From Gordonia alkanivorans NBRC 16433 (GTDB taxonomy: Bacteria; Actinomycetota; Actinomycetes; Mycobacteriales; Mycobacteriaceae), in NCBI RefSeq assembly GCF_000225505.1, contig NZ_BACI01000097.1:290432-354431 (forward strand): a DNA stretch of 64,000 nucleotides, written 5' to 3'. A program made the position numbers and the translations under genes. The notes under the pieces are model-generated. The model was not told the origin of the DNA and did not search any database. It saw only the letters and a list, made by a program, of their open reading frames with translations. Below, one piece after another: positions 53,030 through 61,474 of the stretch; positions within the stretch are counted from its first letter, which is position 1, and every line of letters starts with the position of its first letter.

Positions 53030-54474
53030 CTGGCCTCCTGTGCCATCGCACCGATACCGAGCGCATCGGTCGCCTCGTCGACGGCCTCGACGACCCGGCG
53101 GAGGAACCCGGCCGGATCCGGCATCGATTCCGGTGTCGCGATGAGTCCCATGCTCAACCGTCCGGCGTAACTGTAGGTCGTCAGGTTCACATCCGCGGGC
53201 GCAATGGCCAGGGCGAACGAAATCCAGTCGACCACTTCGATGTCACCGACCCAGCGCGTCGTCCGCGGGCCGGGCATGTTGGCGGTGGTGATGTTGTTCA
53301 TCACCAGCGGCATCACATTGGCGGCCAGCCCGCGGAACAGCGGGCCGAGCCGGCCGGTGTAGGTCGAGAGCTTCTCGGTCAGTTCGAAACCGACTTCTCG
53401 ACGACAGGCGACAGTGGCCCCGCAGCTCTCGCCCGTCGCGACGATCCGCTCGACGGGATCGGCGAGGTCGGAGCGCAGATACGCCATGGCGGTGGCGATC
53501 TCGTTGCCGTGCACCCGATTCGACGCGAGGTCCTTGCAGACCCCGAAAATGGTCACCGAGTTGCCCGGCTCCTCGCCGCGGGCGAGAAGCTCGTTGCGGA
53601 TCGCACCCGCGATCACGCCGTGCAGTGCACCGTTCACCGTGGTGCCGGCGGCCAGGGCGATTCGTTGGATGTCGGCGAGCGGGATGTCGGCCGACGCACA
53701 CACGCGGTCGGCCCCGCTGCGGGCGTTGAAGCTGGTGCGACGCACCGTCAGCGGCTTGGGGATCAGGTCACCGTTGGCCGCCGTGCGTCGCGCCCGCACC
53801 GCGCGCCGCCCCGCCGAGACCACGGACGGGAGTCGACGGACCAGGCGCCGCGACTCCGCGCGTGCCGCCTTCGTGAGGGTCTGCGTGTCCTGGCCGAGGG
53901 CCTCGGGGATCGGTGCCGGGTGAACCCGCTCGCCGGGTTCGGCGGTGGCCGCCATGAAGGTGTTGAGCGCAGCCAGCCCGTCGGCCACCGCGTGGTGGAC
54001 GCGGACCACGATGGCTTGACGGCCTCCCTCGAGACCGTGGACGAGGGTGAGCCCCCAGAGCGGCAGGTCGCGGTCGAGCTGCCGCACGGCGAGTTCGGAC
54101 AGGACCGCGTCGAGCTCGGCGCGCCCTCCCGGGGCTGCGGCCGCCATCTCGTCGATGTGACCGGTGACGTCGAAGGCGTTGTCCTGCACCCAGAACGGGC
54201 GAGCAGAGCATCCGGGTACCCAGCGCACCCGCTGGGTGGCGCGCGGGAACATCCCGAGATAGCGCGGGATCACGTCGCCGATCTCGTCGAGGGTGAGCGG
54301 ACGGTCACGCCGGCTCGTGTCGAGCACCGCGACCTTCAGCGTGTGCATCGGATTCGACGGGGACTCCATATTGAGCATCAGTGAGTCCGGACCGGTCATG
54401 CGCTCGGCGTCGGGCGGGGTGGCGTCGGTGCCGGCGAACAGCTCGGCGACGCGGAGTGTGTTGCGTGCGTTCAT
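53026..54474 (-). CDS. wax ester synthase/diacylglycerol acyltransferase
   Basis: This 482-residue acyl-CoA acyltransferase of the WS/DGAT family makes wax esters or triacylglycerol. The catalytic HHxxxDG is at residues 160-166 (VHHAVADG), preceded by the PLW element in DRDLPLWGLTLVHG. The start MTGPDSLMLNMES-type motif is near residue 26. It sits three bases after the acyl-CoA synthetase and overlaps LipO. It is close in context to Rv1425. Confidence 0.9.
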   Translation of the reverse strand: MNARNTLRVAELFAGTDATPPDAERMTGPDSLMLNMESPSNPMHTLKVAVLDTSRRDRPLTLDEIGDVIPRYLGMFPRATQRVRWVPGCSARPFWVQDNAFDVTGHIDEMAAAAPGGRAELDAVLSELAVRQLDRDLPLWGLTLVHGLEGGRQAIVVRVHHAVADGLAALNTFMAATAEPGERVHPAPIPEALGQDTQTLTKAARAESRRLVRRLPSVVSAGRRAVRARRTAANGDLIPKPLTVRRTSFNARSGADRVCASADIPLADIQRIALAAGTTVNGALHGVIAGAIRNELLARGEEPGNSVTIFGVCKDLASNRVHGNEIATAMAYLRSDLADPVERIVATGESCGATVACRREVGFELTEKLSTYTGRLGPLFRGLAANVMPLVMNNITTANMPGPRTTRWVGDIEVVDWISFALAIAPADVNLTTYSYAGRLSMGLIATPESMPDPAGFLRRVVEAVDEATDALGIGAMAQEAS

Positions 54475-54477
54475 CGT

Positions 54478-56127
54478 TCAGCTCACCTTTCGTTCCGGGG
54501 TGGCGGAGAGCAGATCACGCTTGAGGATCTTGCCGGTGGCGTTGCGGGGCAGCTCGTCGAGGAAGTGGACGTCGCGCGGGACCTTGAACCCGGCCAGCTG
54601 TTCCCTGACGTGCTGCCGGATCTGGTCGGCGCCGATGAGGGTCTGCGGGGCGCGCACCACATAGGCGGCCAGGCGCTGACCGAACTTCTCGTCGTCAACG
54701 CCGATCACCACGACCTCGTGGACCTCGTCGAGGGCGCCGATCACCTGCTCGACCTCGAGTGGGTAGACGTTCTCGCCACCGGACACGATCATCTCGTCGT
54801 CCCGGCCGACGACGAACAGCCGGCCGTTCTCGTCGATCCGTCCGACGTCGCCGGACACCATGTGGCCGTCGCTGAACGCCTTGGTGTCGGCGGTGGTGTA
54901 GCCGTCGAAACCGGAGTTGTTGGCGACCACGATGCGGCCGATCTCGCCGGTCGGCAGTTCGCGGTCGTCGTCGTCGAGGATGCGGACGCTGGTGCCCGTC
55001 AGCGGGCGTCCTGCGGTGTCCGGGGCGACGCGCAGGTCCTCAGGTGTGGCGGTACTGATCAGTCCGGCCTCGGTGGCGTTGTAGCTGTTGTAGACGACGT
55101 CGCCGAAGCGGTCGAGGAAGGCGATCAGGGCGTCGGTGCGCATCCGCGAACCGCTGGCCGTCGCGAATCGGAGACTCGGCATCGGATGGGTCTCGAGGAT
55201 CTCGTCGGGTAGGTCCATGATGCGTTCGAGCATGACCGGCACGACGGCGAGTCCGGTCGCCTCGTGTTCACGGACGAGATCCAGCGTGGCCTCGGGGTCG
55301 AAACGCCGACGCATGATCATCGTGCACGTCATGGTTGCCGAGATGGCCACCTGCCCGAATCCCCAGGCGTGGAAGATGGGTGCGGCGATGACCGTGGATT
55401 CGCCTGCGCGCCAGGGGATGCGGTCGAGCATCGCGGCCAGTGAGGCGATGTCGGTGCTGCCACCCCGTCGTGCACCCTTCGGGGTGCCGGTGGTGCCCGA
55501 GGTCAGCAGCACGATGCGGCCGGCACGTTCGGGTCGCGCGGGGCGTCGACCGAGGTTCGCGTCGATGAGCGAGTCGATCGTGTCAGCGGAGACCGGGCCG
55601 GACTCGGTCCAGGCGTGGATGCGGCGGACATTCGGAAGTCGTTCTGCCGCAGGGGCGACGACCGCGTCGAACTCGTCGTCGGCGATCAGGACGTCGGCCC
55701 CCTCACGTTCGAGGACGTCGGCGAGCTGCGGTCCGGCGAATCCGGTGTTGAGCAGCACCGCGTCGGCGCCGAGTCGCGATGTCGCGGCGAGGGCCTCGAT
55801 GAGGCCGCGGTGGTTGCGGCAGAGGATGGCGACGGTGTTCACCGAAGTGCCGGGGAGCTCGCGCAGTCCGACGGCCAGTGCGTCGCAGCGGGCGTCGAGC
55901 TCTCCCCACGTCAGCTCACCCGCCTCATCGACGAGGGCGAGCCCCTTCGGGGCGCGAGCTGCGGCGAGACCGATGCCGCTGACCGGGGAGGCGCCGCCGT
56001 GGCGCCGCAGGTTGAGACCCATCCGGATGTACCGGTCGAGTCGCAGTGAGCCGAGGAAGCCACTTCGGATGAGGGTGCGAACGAGCCACGTGTAGGTGGT
56101 GACGCGATCGCGGAGCTGGTTGATCAT
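54478..56127 (-). CDS. acyl-CoA synthetase (FadD12-like)
   Basis: This 549-residue AMP-forming ligase has LLTSGTTGTPKGA (P-loop), YNSYNATEAG, SGDVGRIDENGR and the C-terminal catalytic Lys in NATGKILKRDLL. The N-terminal 30 residues are a membrane-associating extension seen in this subgroup. The product acyl-CoA is the natural substrate of the adjacent WS/DGAT. Equivalent to Rv1427c by context. Confidence 0.87.
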   Translation of the reverse strand: MINQLRDRVTTYTWLVRTLIRSGFLGSLRLDRYIRMGLNLRRHGGASPVSGIGLAAARAPKGLALVDEAGELTWGELDARCDALAVGLRELPGTSVNTVAILCRNHRGLIEALAATSRLGADAVLLNTGFAGPQLADVLEREGADVLIADDEFDAVVAPAAERLPNVRRIHAWTESGPVSADTIDSLIDANLGRRPARPERAGRIVLLTSGTTGTPKGARRGGSTDIASLAAMLDRIPWRAGESTVIAAPIFHAWGFGQVAISATMTCTMIMRRRFDPEATLDLVREHEATGLAVVPVMLERIMDLPDEILETHPMPSLRFATASGSRMRTDALIAFLDRFGDVVYNSYNATEAGLISTATPEDLRVAPDTAGRPLTGTSVRILDDDDRELPTGEIGRIVVANNSGFDGYTTADTKAFSDGHMVSGDVGRIDENGRLFVVGRDDEMIVSGGENVYPLEVEQVIGALDEVHEVVVIGVDDEKFGQRLAAYVVRAPQTLIGADQIRQHVREQLAGFKVPRDVHFLDELPRNATGKILKRDLLSATPERKVS

Positions 56128-56148
56128 CGTCGATCTCCTTTGTTGTGG

Positions 56149-56946
56149 TCAGCCGAGAACCGGGAACCGGCGCTCGCGGGCGAGCCCGTCGAGGGCGTGC
56201 TGCATGCGCTTGCGGATCATCTGGTCCACCTCGTCGTGGTCGGGATTCGTCCCGAACTCGGCGGTGATGTCGATGGGGTCGAGGACCTCGGTGACGAGCT
56301 TCGAGGGCAACGGGATGTTGGGCGGGAAATGCGCGGTGAGCCCGAACGGGAAGCCGAAGGCGAATGGCGCACTGTCGATGCGCAGCAGCTTGTCCAGCTT
56401 GAGCAGTTTGGCGAGGGCGTCACCGCGGTTGAGGAAGAGCTGGGTCTCCTGGCCGCCGATGGTGACGATGGGGACGATCGGGACGCCCGCCTCGAGGGCC
56501 GTGCGGATGTAGCCGGTTCGACCGTGGAAGTCGATGGTCGCGGACTGACTGCTGGGACGCAGCACCTCCCACTCACCACCGGGGAACACGATGGTCGCGG
56601 CGCCGGCCTTGAGCGCGGCGACGGCGTTCTTCGGATGGGCAGGCAGGAAGCCGAACTTCCCGAAGACGTCCTTGCCCGCACCGGTGAAGATCAGGTCGTG
56701 GGCCAGGGTGTAGAGCGGACGATCGGCACCGAACTCGTCGGCGAAGGCCACGCTGATCACCGGGACGTCGAAGGCCATCAGGCCGCCGGAGTGGTTGGAG
56801 ACCAGTAGGACGCCGCCGTCGGGGACCCGGTCCATGCCCCGGACCTCGGAGCGGAAGTATCTCTTGGCCACGAGTCTCAGGACGGGCAGGACCCGCTTGA
56901 CCCATGTCTCGTCGCGGGCGGTGAGGTCGAAGGTGCCGGCACTCAT
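56149..56946 (-). CDS. lysophospholipid acyltransferase-family protein (Rv1428c-like)
   Basis: This 265-residue PlsC-like protein has VSNHSGGLMAFD, a variant of NHxxxxD, and FPGGEWEVLRP as the substrate motif. It is the first gene of the minus-strand lipid block and faces two perfect KstR boxes. It likely acylates a glycerolipid or similar acceptor. The start ATG 56946 follows the operator by about 100 bases. Confidence 0.87.
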   Translation of the reverse strand: MSAGTFDLTARDETWVKRVLPVLRLVAKRYFRSEVRGMDRVPDGGVLLVSNHSGGLMAFDVPVISVAFADEFGADRPLYTLAHDLIFTGAGKDVFGKFGFLPAHPKNAVAALKAGAATIVFPGGEWEVLRPSSQSATIDFHGRTGYIRTALEAGVPIVPIVTIGGQETQLFLNRGDALAKLLKLDKLLRIDSAPFAFGFPFGLTAHFPPNIPLPSKLVTEVLDPIDITAEFGTNPDHDEVDQMIRKRMQHALDGLARERRFPVLG

Positions 56947-57045
56947 CGTCGTAACTCCTGTGATTGTGTCTTCGGTCGCGGATCACCGCTCCTGTCACCC
57001 GCGGGCTGGATGAGCCGGTGGTCGATGTCCACGAAAACGAAAAAC

Positions 57046-57082
57046 TAGAACACGTTCTAGTGTTGAATTAGAACACGTTCTA
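57046..57082. promoter_or_regulatory. two perfect KstR boxes in a divergent promoter
   Basis: TAGAACACGTTCTA occurs at 57046-57059 and again at 57069-57082, both perfect matches to TnnAACnnGTTnnA, with centres 23 bases apart (about two helical turns). Such phasing allows two dimers to bind one face of DNA. They should control the acyltransferase block to the left and the thioesterase/ADH genes to the right. Confidence 0.9.
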
Positions 57083-57108
57083 GTGGGAGTTGCCACTCGG
57101 CGTTACCT

Positions 57109-57777
57109 ATGCCACACCTACTGATGGGTAGCCATATGCAGTTCATCCTCGAGGACATCTCCGAAGCCGAGGTCGAGCGCCGTCGCGGGGTCTACGCGCC
57201 CCTGACCGGCACCGTGCGCGACCTGGTGGACGCGGTGATCAGGACCGAAGTGGGAGAGGACGCACTCGCCGACGCCCAGCGGCGGATCGCCGAGATCGTC
57301 GCCGACCTGCGGTCAGAGCAGATGGACGGGCCGTACGGGGTCCGGCACACGCGCGAGAACACCGGCATGGCGTGGGGCAACGCGGTCATCGGGGTACGCA
57401 ACGCCCTCGCGCCCCCGCTCGACGTCGAGCACGTCGACGACGGGGTGCGCTGCGAATTCACCCTGGGCGCAGCCTACGAAGGACCGCCAGGGTGTGTGCA
57501 CGGCGGTGTGTGCGCGATGCTTCTCGACCATCTCCTCGGCAACGCCGCCAGCTACGAGAGCGCCTGCTACACCGGGACCATCACCATCCGCTACGTCCGA
57601 CCCACGCGGCTGGGCGCGCTGACCGCGCGGGCCTGGGTCACCGAGGAGACCGGCCGCAAACGCATCGCGCGCGGCACCATCTCCGACGCGGAGGGCGTGA
57701 CCTGCGAGGCCGAGGGCGTCTTCATTGTGCCGCGATCGGCGCTCGACGCCCCGCCGGTGCGCTGGTCGGCGGGCTGA
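57109..57777 (+). CDS. PaaI-type hotdog thioesterase
   Basis: This 222-residue (or 213 from ATG 57136) acyl-CoA thioesterase has the PaaI signature PPGCVHGGVCAMLLDHLLG and TITIRYVRPTRLG. The N-terminal 60 residues are helical and charged (EAEVERRRGVY). ATG 57109, 57124 and 57136 are all in frame and none has a good ribosome-binding site; 57136 begins the conserved region. It is the first gene to the right of the KstR boxes. Confidence 0.82.
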   Translation: MPHLLMGSHMQFILEDISEAEVERRRGVYAPLTGTVRDLVDAVIRTEVGEDALADAQRRIAEIVADLRSEQMDGPYGVRHTRENTGMAWGNAVIGVRNALAPPLDVEHVDDGVRCEFTLGAAYEGPPGCVHGGVCAMLLDHLLGNAASYESACYTGTITIRYVRPTRLGALTARAWVTEETGRKRIARGTISDAEGVTCEAEGVFIVPRSALDAPPVRWSAG

Positions 57778-57781
57778 GGCG

Positions 57782-58774
57782 ATGCGGGCGGCGGTGACCT
57801 CGGCAGACGGCTTCGAGGTAGTCGAACTTCCCGACCCGGCGCCCGGCCCCGGCGAGCTCGTGCTCCGGGTCGCCGCGAACGGCATCTGCGGCTCCGATCT
57901 GTCGACCGCACCGTTCCTGCCCGCCGGCACCGTGATGGGTCACGAGTTCGCGGGTGAGGTCGCAGCGGTCGGCCCCGACGCGGCGCCGGGGTTCCGCGTC
58001 GGTGACCAGGTCGCGTCGATGCCTGTCCGAGGCTGCCACCGGTGTCGCGCCTGTCTGACCGGCGACGTCGCGCGGTGCCCGTCCGCGCGCACGCTCGGAC
58101 TGGGTGTGTTGCCGGGCGCCTTGGCCGAGTACGTCGTCGTCGGTGCCGCCGAGAGCGTGCGCATCGACGGCATCGACCCGGTCGAAGGCGCACTGGTCGA
58201 ACCCCTCGCGGTCGGCCTGCACGCCGTCACGCGCGCTGCGGTCGAATCCGGCGACCGCGTCCTCGTCCTCGGTGCCGGTCCGGTGGGGACAGCTGTGCTG
58301 CACTGGTTGTCGCGCGGGACCGCGGGCGAGGTCATCTGTTCCGACCCCTCCCCCGGTCGTCGCGCCGCGGCACTCGATGCCGGCGCGTCCGAGGTCCACA
58401 CACCGGAGTCGGTGATCGAGCAGATCCGGGACGGATTCGACGTGGTGATCGAATGCGTCGGCAAACCCGGGATGATCGCCGCGGCTCTCGACGCGGTGAG
58501 CACGCACGGACGAATCGTCGTCGCCGGCGTGTGCCTGAGCGACGACCACTTCATGCCCGTCGCCGGTATCGTCAAAGAGGCGTCGATGGACTTCGTCTCC
58601 TACTACACGAAGGCCGAGTTCGACACCGCTGCCGGTGAACTGAACCGCGGCGCGGTGGGGTCGTCGACACTGGTCAGCGAGATCGTCGGGCTCGATGCGG
58701 TGCATCGTGTGTTCACCGAACTGTCGGCGCCCAACGACCATCGGAAGGTGCTGATCTCCCCCGCCGTCGGCTGA
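57782..58774 (+). CDS. zinc-dependent alcohol dehydrogenase family protein
   Basis: This 330-residue MDR enzyme has the catalytic zinc site NGICGSDL and GHEFAGEV, a structural-zinc-type loop CHRCRACLTGDVARC, and the NAD motif VLGAGPVGTAVLHWL. It lacks the NDMA-dependent features of the protein at 26008. It starts five bases after the thioesterase, in the same unit. Substrate unknown. Confidence 0.85.
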   Translation: MRAAVTSADGFEVVELPDPAPGPGELVLRVAANGICGSDLSTAPFLPAGTVMGHEFAGEVAAVGPDAAPGFRVGDQVASMPVRGCHRCRACLTGDVARCPSARTLGLGVLPGALAEYVVVGAAESVRIDGIDPVEGALVEPLAVGLHAVTRAAVESGDRVLVLGAGPVGTAVLHWLSRGTAGEVICSDPSPGRRAAALDAGASEVHTPESVIEQIRDGFDVVIECVGKPGMIAAALDAVSTHGRIVVAGVCLSDDHFMPVAGIVKEASMDFVSYYTKAEFDTAAGELNRGAVGSSTLVSEIVGLDAVHRVFTELSAPNDHRKVLISPAVG

Positions 58775-58820
58775 CCGGCCGCCGTGCCCCAGGCCCGACG
58801 CCGGGCGTACCGTCGTACAG

Positions 58821-59741
58821 GTGAACAGTGCCGTTCCGGAGTCCCCAGTGCCGTTCAGTTCCCACGAGGCGGATCGCGTGCGCGCGGTCTGGCAGGACCT
58901 CGACCTCCCGGGCATCGTCGACGTCCACACGCATTTCATGCCACGTCCGGTGATGGACAAGGTGTGGGCCTACTTCGACTCCGCGGGCCCGCTCGTCGGA
59001 CGCGAGTGGCCCATCACCTACCGCGCCGACGAAGACGTCCGGGTGTCGACACTGCGCGATTTCGGGATCCGCGCCTACTCGTCGCTCGTCTACCCACACA
59101 AGCCCGACATGGCGGAGTGGCTCAATGGCTGGGCCAACGATTTCGCCGCCCACCACGAGGACTGTCTGCACACCGCGACCTTCTACCCGGAGGAATCGGC
59201 CACCGCGTACGTATCCCGTGCCATCCAGGCCGGGACACGGGTGTTCAAGTCCCACATCCAGGTCGGCGACTACTCCCCCACGGATTCGCTGCTCGACGGC
59301 GTGTGGTCGCAGATCGCCGACACGCAGGTGCCGGTGATCATCCACTGCGGTTCGGGTCCCGCACCCGGAAACCACACCGGACCGGAACCGATTCGCGCTC
59401 TGCTGCACCGGTTCCCGTCGCTGCCGCTGATCATCGCGCACATGGGCATGCCCGAGTACGAGCCCTTCCTGGACTTCGCACTCGAATACCCGAACGTCCA
59501 CCTCGACACCACGATGGCGTTCACCGACTTCGCCGAGGAGAACGCCCCGTTCCCCGCCGATCTGCGGTCACGCCTCGCCGACGCCGGGGACAAGATCCTC
59601 TTCGGTAGCGATTTCCCCAACATCCCCTACGGCTACACGCATGCCCTCGAGGTGATCACCGGCCTCGGCATGGACGACGACTGGTTGCGCAATGTGTTCT
59701 ACCGCAACGGGGCTCGGTTGTTCGCGATCGAGCAGCACTGA
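58821..59741 (+). CDS. amidohydrolase family protein
   Basis: This 306-residue TIM-barrel metal-dependent hydrolase or decarboxylase (amidohydrolase 2 type) has the N-terminal metal motif VDVHTHFMP, IIHCGSG, IIAHMGMPEYE and the C-terminal Asp in FGSDFPNIPY. GTG 58821 is the start. Members act as decarboxylases or lactone hydrolases. It follows the alcohol dehydrogenase by 46 bases. Confidence 0.85.
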   Translation: MNSAVPESPVPFSSHEADRVRAVWQDLDLPGIVDVHTHFMPRPVMDKVWAYFDSAGPLVGREWPITYRADEDVRVSTLRDFGIRAYSSLVYPHKPDMAEWLNGWANDFAAHHEDCLHTATFYPEESATAYVSRAIQAGTRVFKSHIQVGDYSPTDSLLDGVWSQIADTQVPVIIHCGSGPAPGNHTGPEPIRALLHRFPSLPLIIAHMGMPEYEPFLDFALEYPNVHLDTTMAFTDFAEENAPFPADLRSRLADAGDKILFGSDFPNIPYGYTHALEVITGLGMDDDWLRNVFYRNGARLFAIEQH

Positions 59742-59916
59742 ACCGCAGACATGCGCTCCCCTGCGCCGATGCCGACCGCGTGTTAGAACACGTAGCGGGG
59801 TTTCATTCACTCGTACGATTTGTCCGAGTCTTGTCCCGGCAACCACGTAAAGTGCAACCGATCGGATTCCAGTCAGCGGCTCCGGGCCAGTTTCACCGCA
59901 ATTGAAGAGGTCGAAG

Positions 59917-60717
59917 ATGACACGCGAACTGGCCCGCACCGGCCTCCCGATCATCTACAACCCGGGAGAGATGCATTCCTCGGCGAGGTCCGAGACCACG
60001 CGTGCCCCGAAGGCGTCGGAAACCACCGCCGCGGCGATCGTCTCCGACATCGTCAGTCTCGGCCTACGACGGGGCGACCGACTCCCTGCCGAGAGCGACA
60101 TGCTCGCCAACTACTCGGTGAGCCGCGAGACGCTGCGTGAGGCGTTGCGCATCCTCGAGGTCCAGGGTCTGATCACGCTCAAGCGCGGTCCGGGTGGAGG
60201 CCCGTTCGTGAGCGCGCTCAATGCGTCCTACCTCGCGCGCACCGCGACCCTGTACTTCCACCTCGCCGGCGCGACGTACGACGAGGTCTTCGACACCTGG
60301 AAGATCCTCGAGCCGCAGCTGTCGGCCAAGGTCGCCCGGCTGGAGGACCGCAGATTGAAGGAGGCGGCCTTCGCGCGGTTCCTCGATTACGATGTCGAGG
60401 AGCATGAGGAGAGCGAGATCTTCAGCGACCTCAACAACTTTCACGCAGTGATCGCCGAACTCAGCGGCAACCGGGTGCTCACCCTGCTGACCCAAGCCAT
60501 CGACCACATCGTCGTCGAACACGTGCTCGGAACGGGCCGCGACACCATCCCCGAGGACGACGCGATGAGCCACGATCACGCCGACATCGCCAAGGCGATC
60601 ATCGCAGGCCGGCCGCGCAAGGCCGAGACGCTGATGCACGACCACATCAGCGAGGTCGTCGAACGGTTCCGGGAACGTCACCCGGAACGGTCCGACGAAC
60701 TCGTCCAGTGGATGTGA
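59917..60717 (+). CDS. FadR-subfamily GntR regulator
   Basis: This 266-residue regulator has an N-terminal winged helix (LRRGDRLPAESDMLANYSVS, then RETLREALRILEVQG) and a C-terminal FCD ligand domain with His-based metal sites (NNFHAVIAELSGN and SHDHADIAKAI). ATG 59917 is preferred with GAAGAGG upstream. FCD regulators sense small carboxylic acids. It lies between the catabolic genes and the ABC operon and could govern either. Confidence 0.87.
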   Translation: MTRELARTGLPIIYNPGEMHSSARSETTRAPKASETTAAAIVSDIVSLGLRRGDRLPAESDMLANYSVSRETLREALRILEVQGLITLKRGPGGGPFVSALNASYLARTATLYFHLAGATYDEVFDTWKILEPQLSAKVARLEDRRLKEAAFARFLDYDVEEHEESEIFSDLNNFHAVIAELSGNRVLTLLTQAIDHIVVEHVLGTGRDTIPEDDAMSHDHADIAKAIIAGRPRKAETLMHDHISEVVERFRERHPERSDELVQWM

Positions 60718-60721
60718 GGTC

Positions 60722-61471
60722 TCAGAGCACCTGAGACAGAAAGGTGCGCAGGCGGTCCGACTTGGCGTCGTCGAAGACCTGCCCGGGTTCACCGGTCTCC
60801 ACCACGGCGCCGTGGTCCATGAACAGGACGTTGTCACTCACGTTGCGCGCGAAGCCCATCTCGTGGGTGACGACGACCATCGTCATCCCCTCGGAGGCGA
60901 GGTCGGCCATGAGCGCGAGCACGCCCTTGACGAGCTCGGGGTCGAGGGCCGACGTCGCCTCGTCGAAGAACATGACCTCCGGCGTCATGGCGAGCGCCCG
61001 TGCGATGGCCACGCGCTGCTGCTGACCGCCCGACAGGCGCGCCGGCCGAACGTCGGCCTTCTGGGTCAGCCCGACGATCTCCAGCTGCTTCAGCGCGACC
61101 TCGCGGGCCTCGTCCTTGCTGAGCCCCTTGAGTTTCCGGGGGCCGAGCGCAACGTTCTCGACGACCGTCTTGTGCGGGAAGAGGTTGAAGTGCTGGAACA
61201 CCATGCCGATTCGGCGGCGCAGCTCATCCGGGTTGTCCTCGAGGACGGACCGGCCGTCGAGCAGGATGTCTCCCTGGTCGGGCTCGTGCAGGCGGTTGAG
61301 CACCCGCAGCAGCGTCGACTTGCCCGACCCCGACGGTCCGATGACGGTCGTCGTCGTCCCGGCGTCGACCTGGATGTCGACGCCGCGCAGCACATGGTGC
61401 TTCGCGAACGACAGGTGTAGGTCGGTGCCGGTCAGCGACACCGCTTTTCGTGTGGTGGTGGTGGCAGGCAT
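60722..61471 (-). CDS. polar amino acid ABC transporter ATP-binding protein (GlnQ-like)
   Basis: This 249-residue ATPase has Walker [13 protein letters not shown]-loop [13 protein letters not shown], signature [13 protein letters not shown] and Walker [13 protein letters not shown]. It is the energising subunit of a HAAT/PAAT family importer. It lies three bases after the fused binding-protein/permease and is probably translated with it. Confidence 0.93.
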   Translation of the reverse strand: MPATTTTRKAVSLTGTDLHLSFAKHHVLRGVDIQVDAGTTTTVIGPSGSGKSTLLRVLNRLHEPDQGDILLDGRSVLEDNPDELRRRIGMVFQHFNLFPHKTVVENVALGPRKLKGLSKDEAREVALKQLEIVGLTQKADVRPARLSGGQQQRVAIARALAMTPEVMFFDEATSALDPELVKGVLALMADLASEGMTMVVVTHEMGFARNVSDNVLFMDHGAVVETGEPGQVFDDAKSDRLRTFLSQVL

Positions 61472-61474
61472 GGC

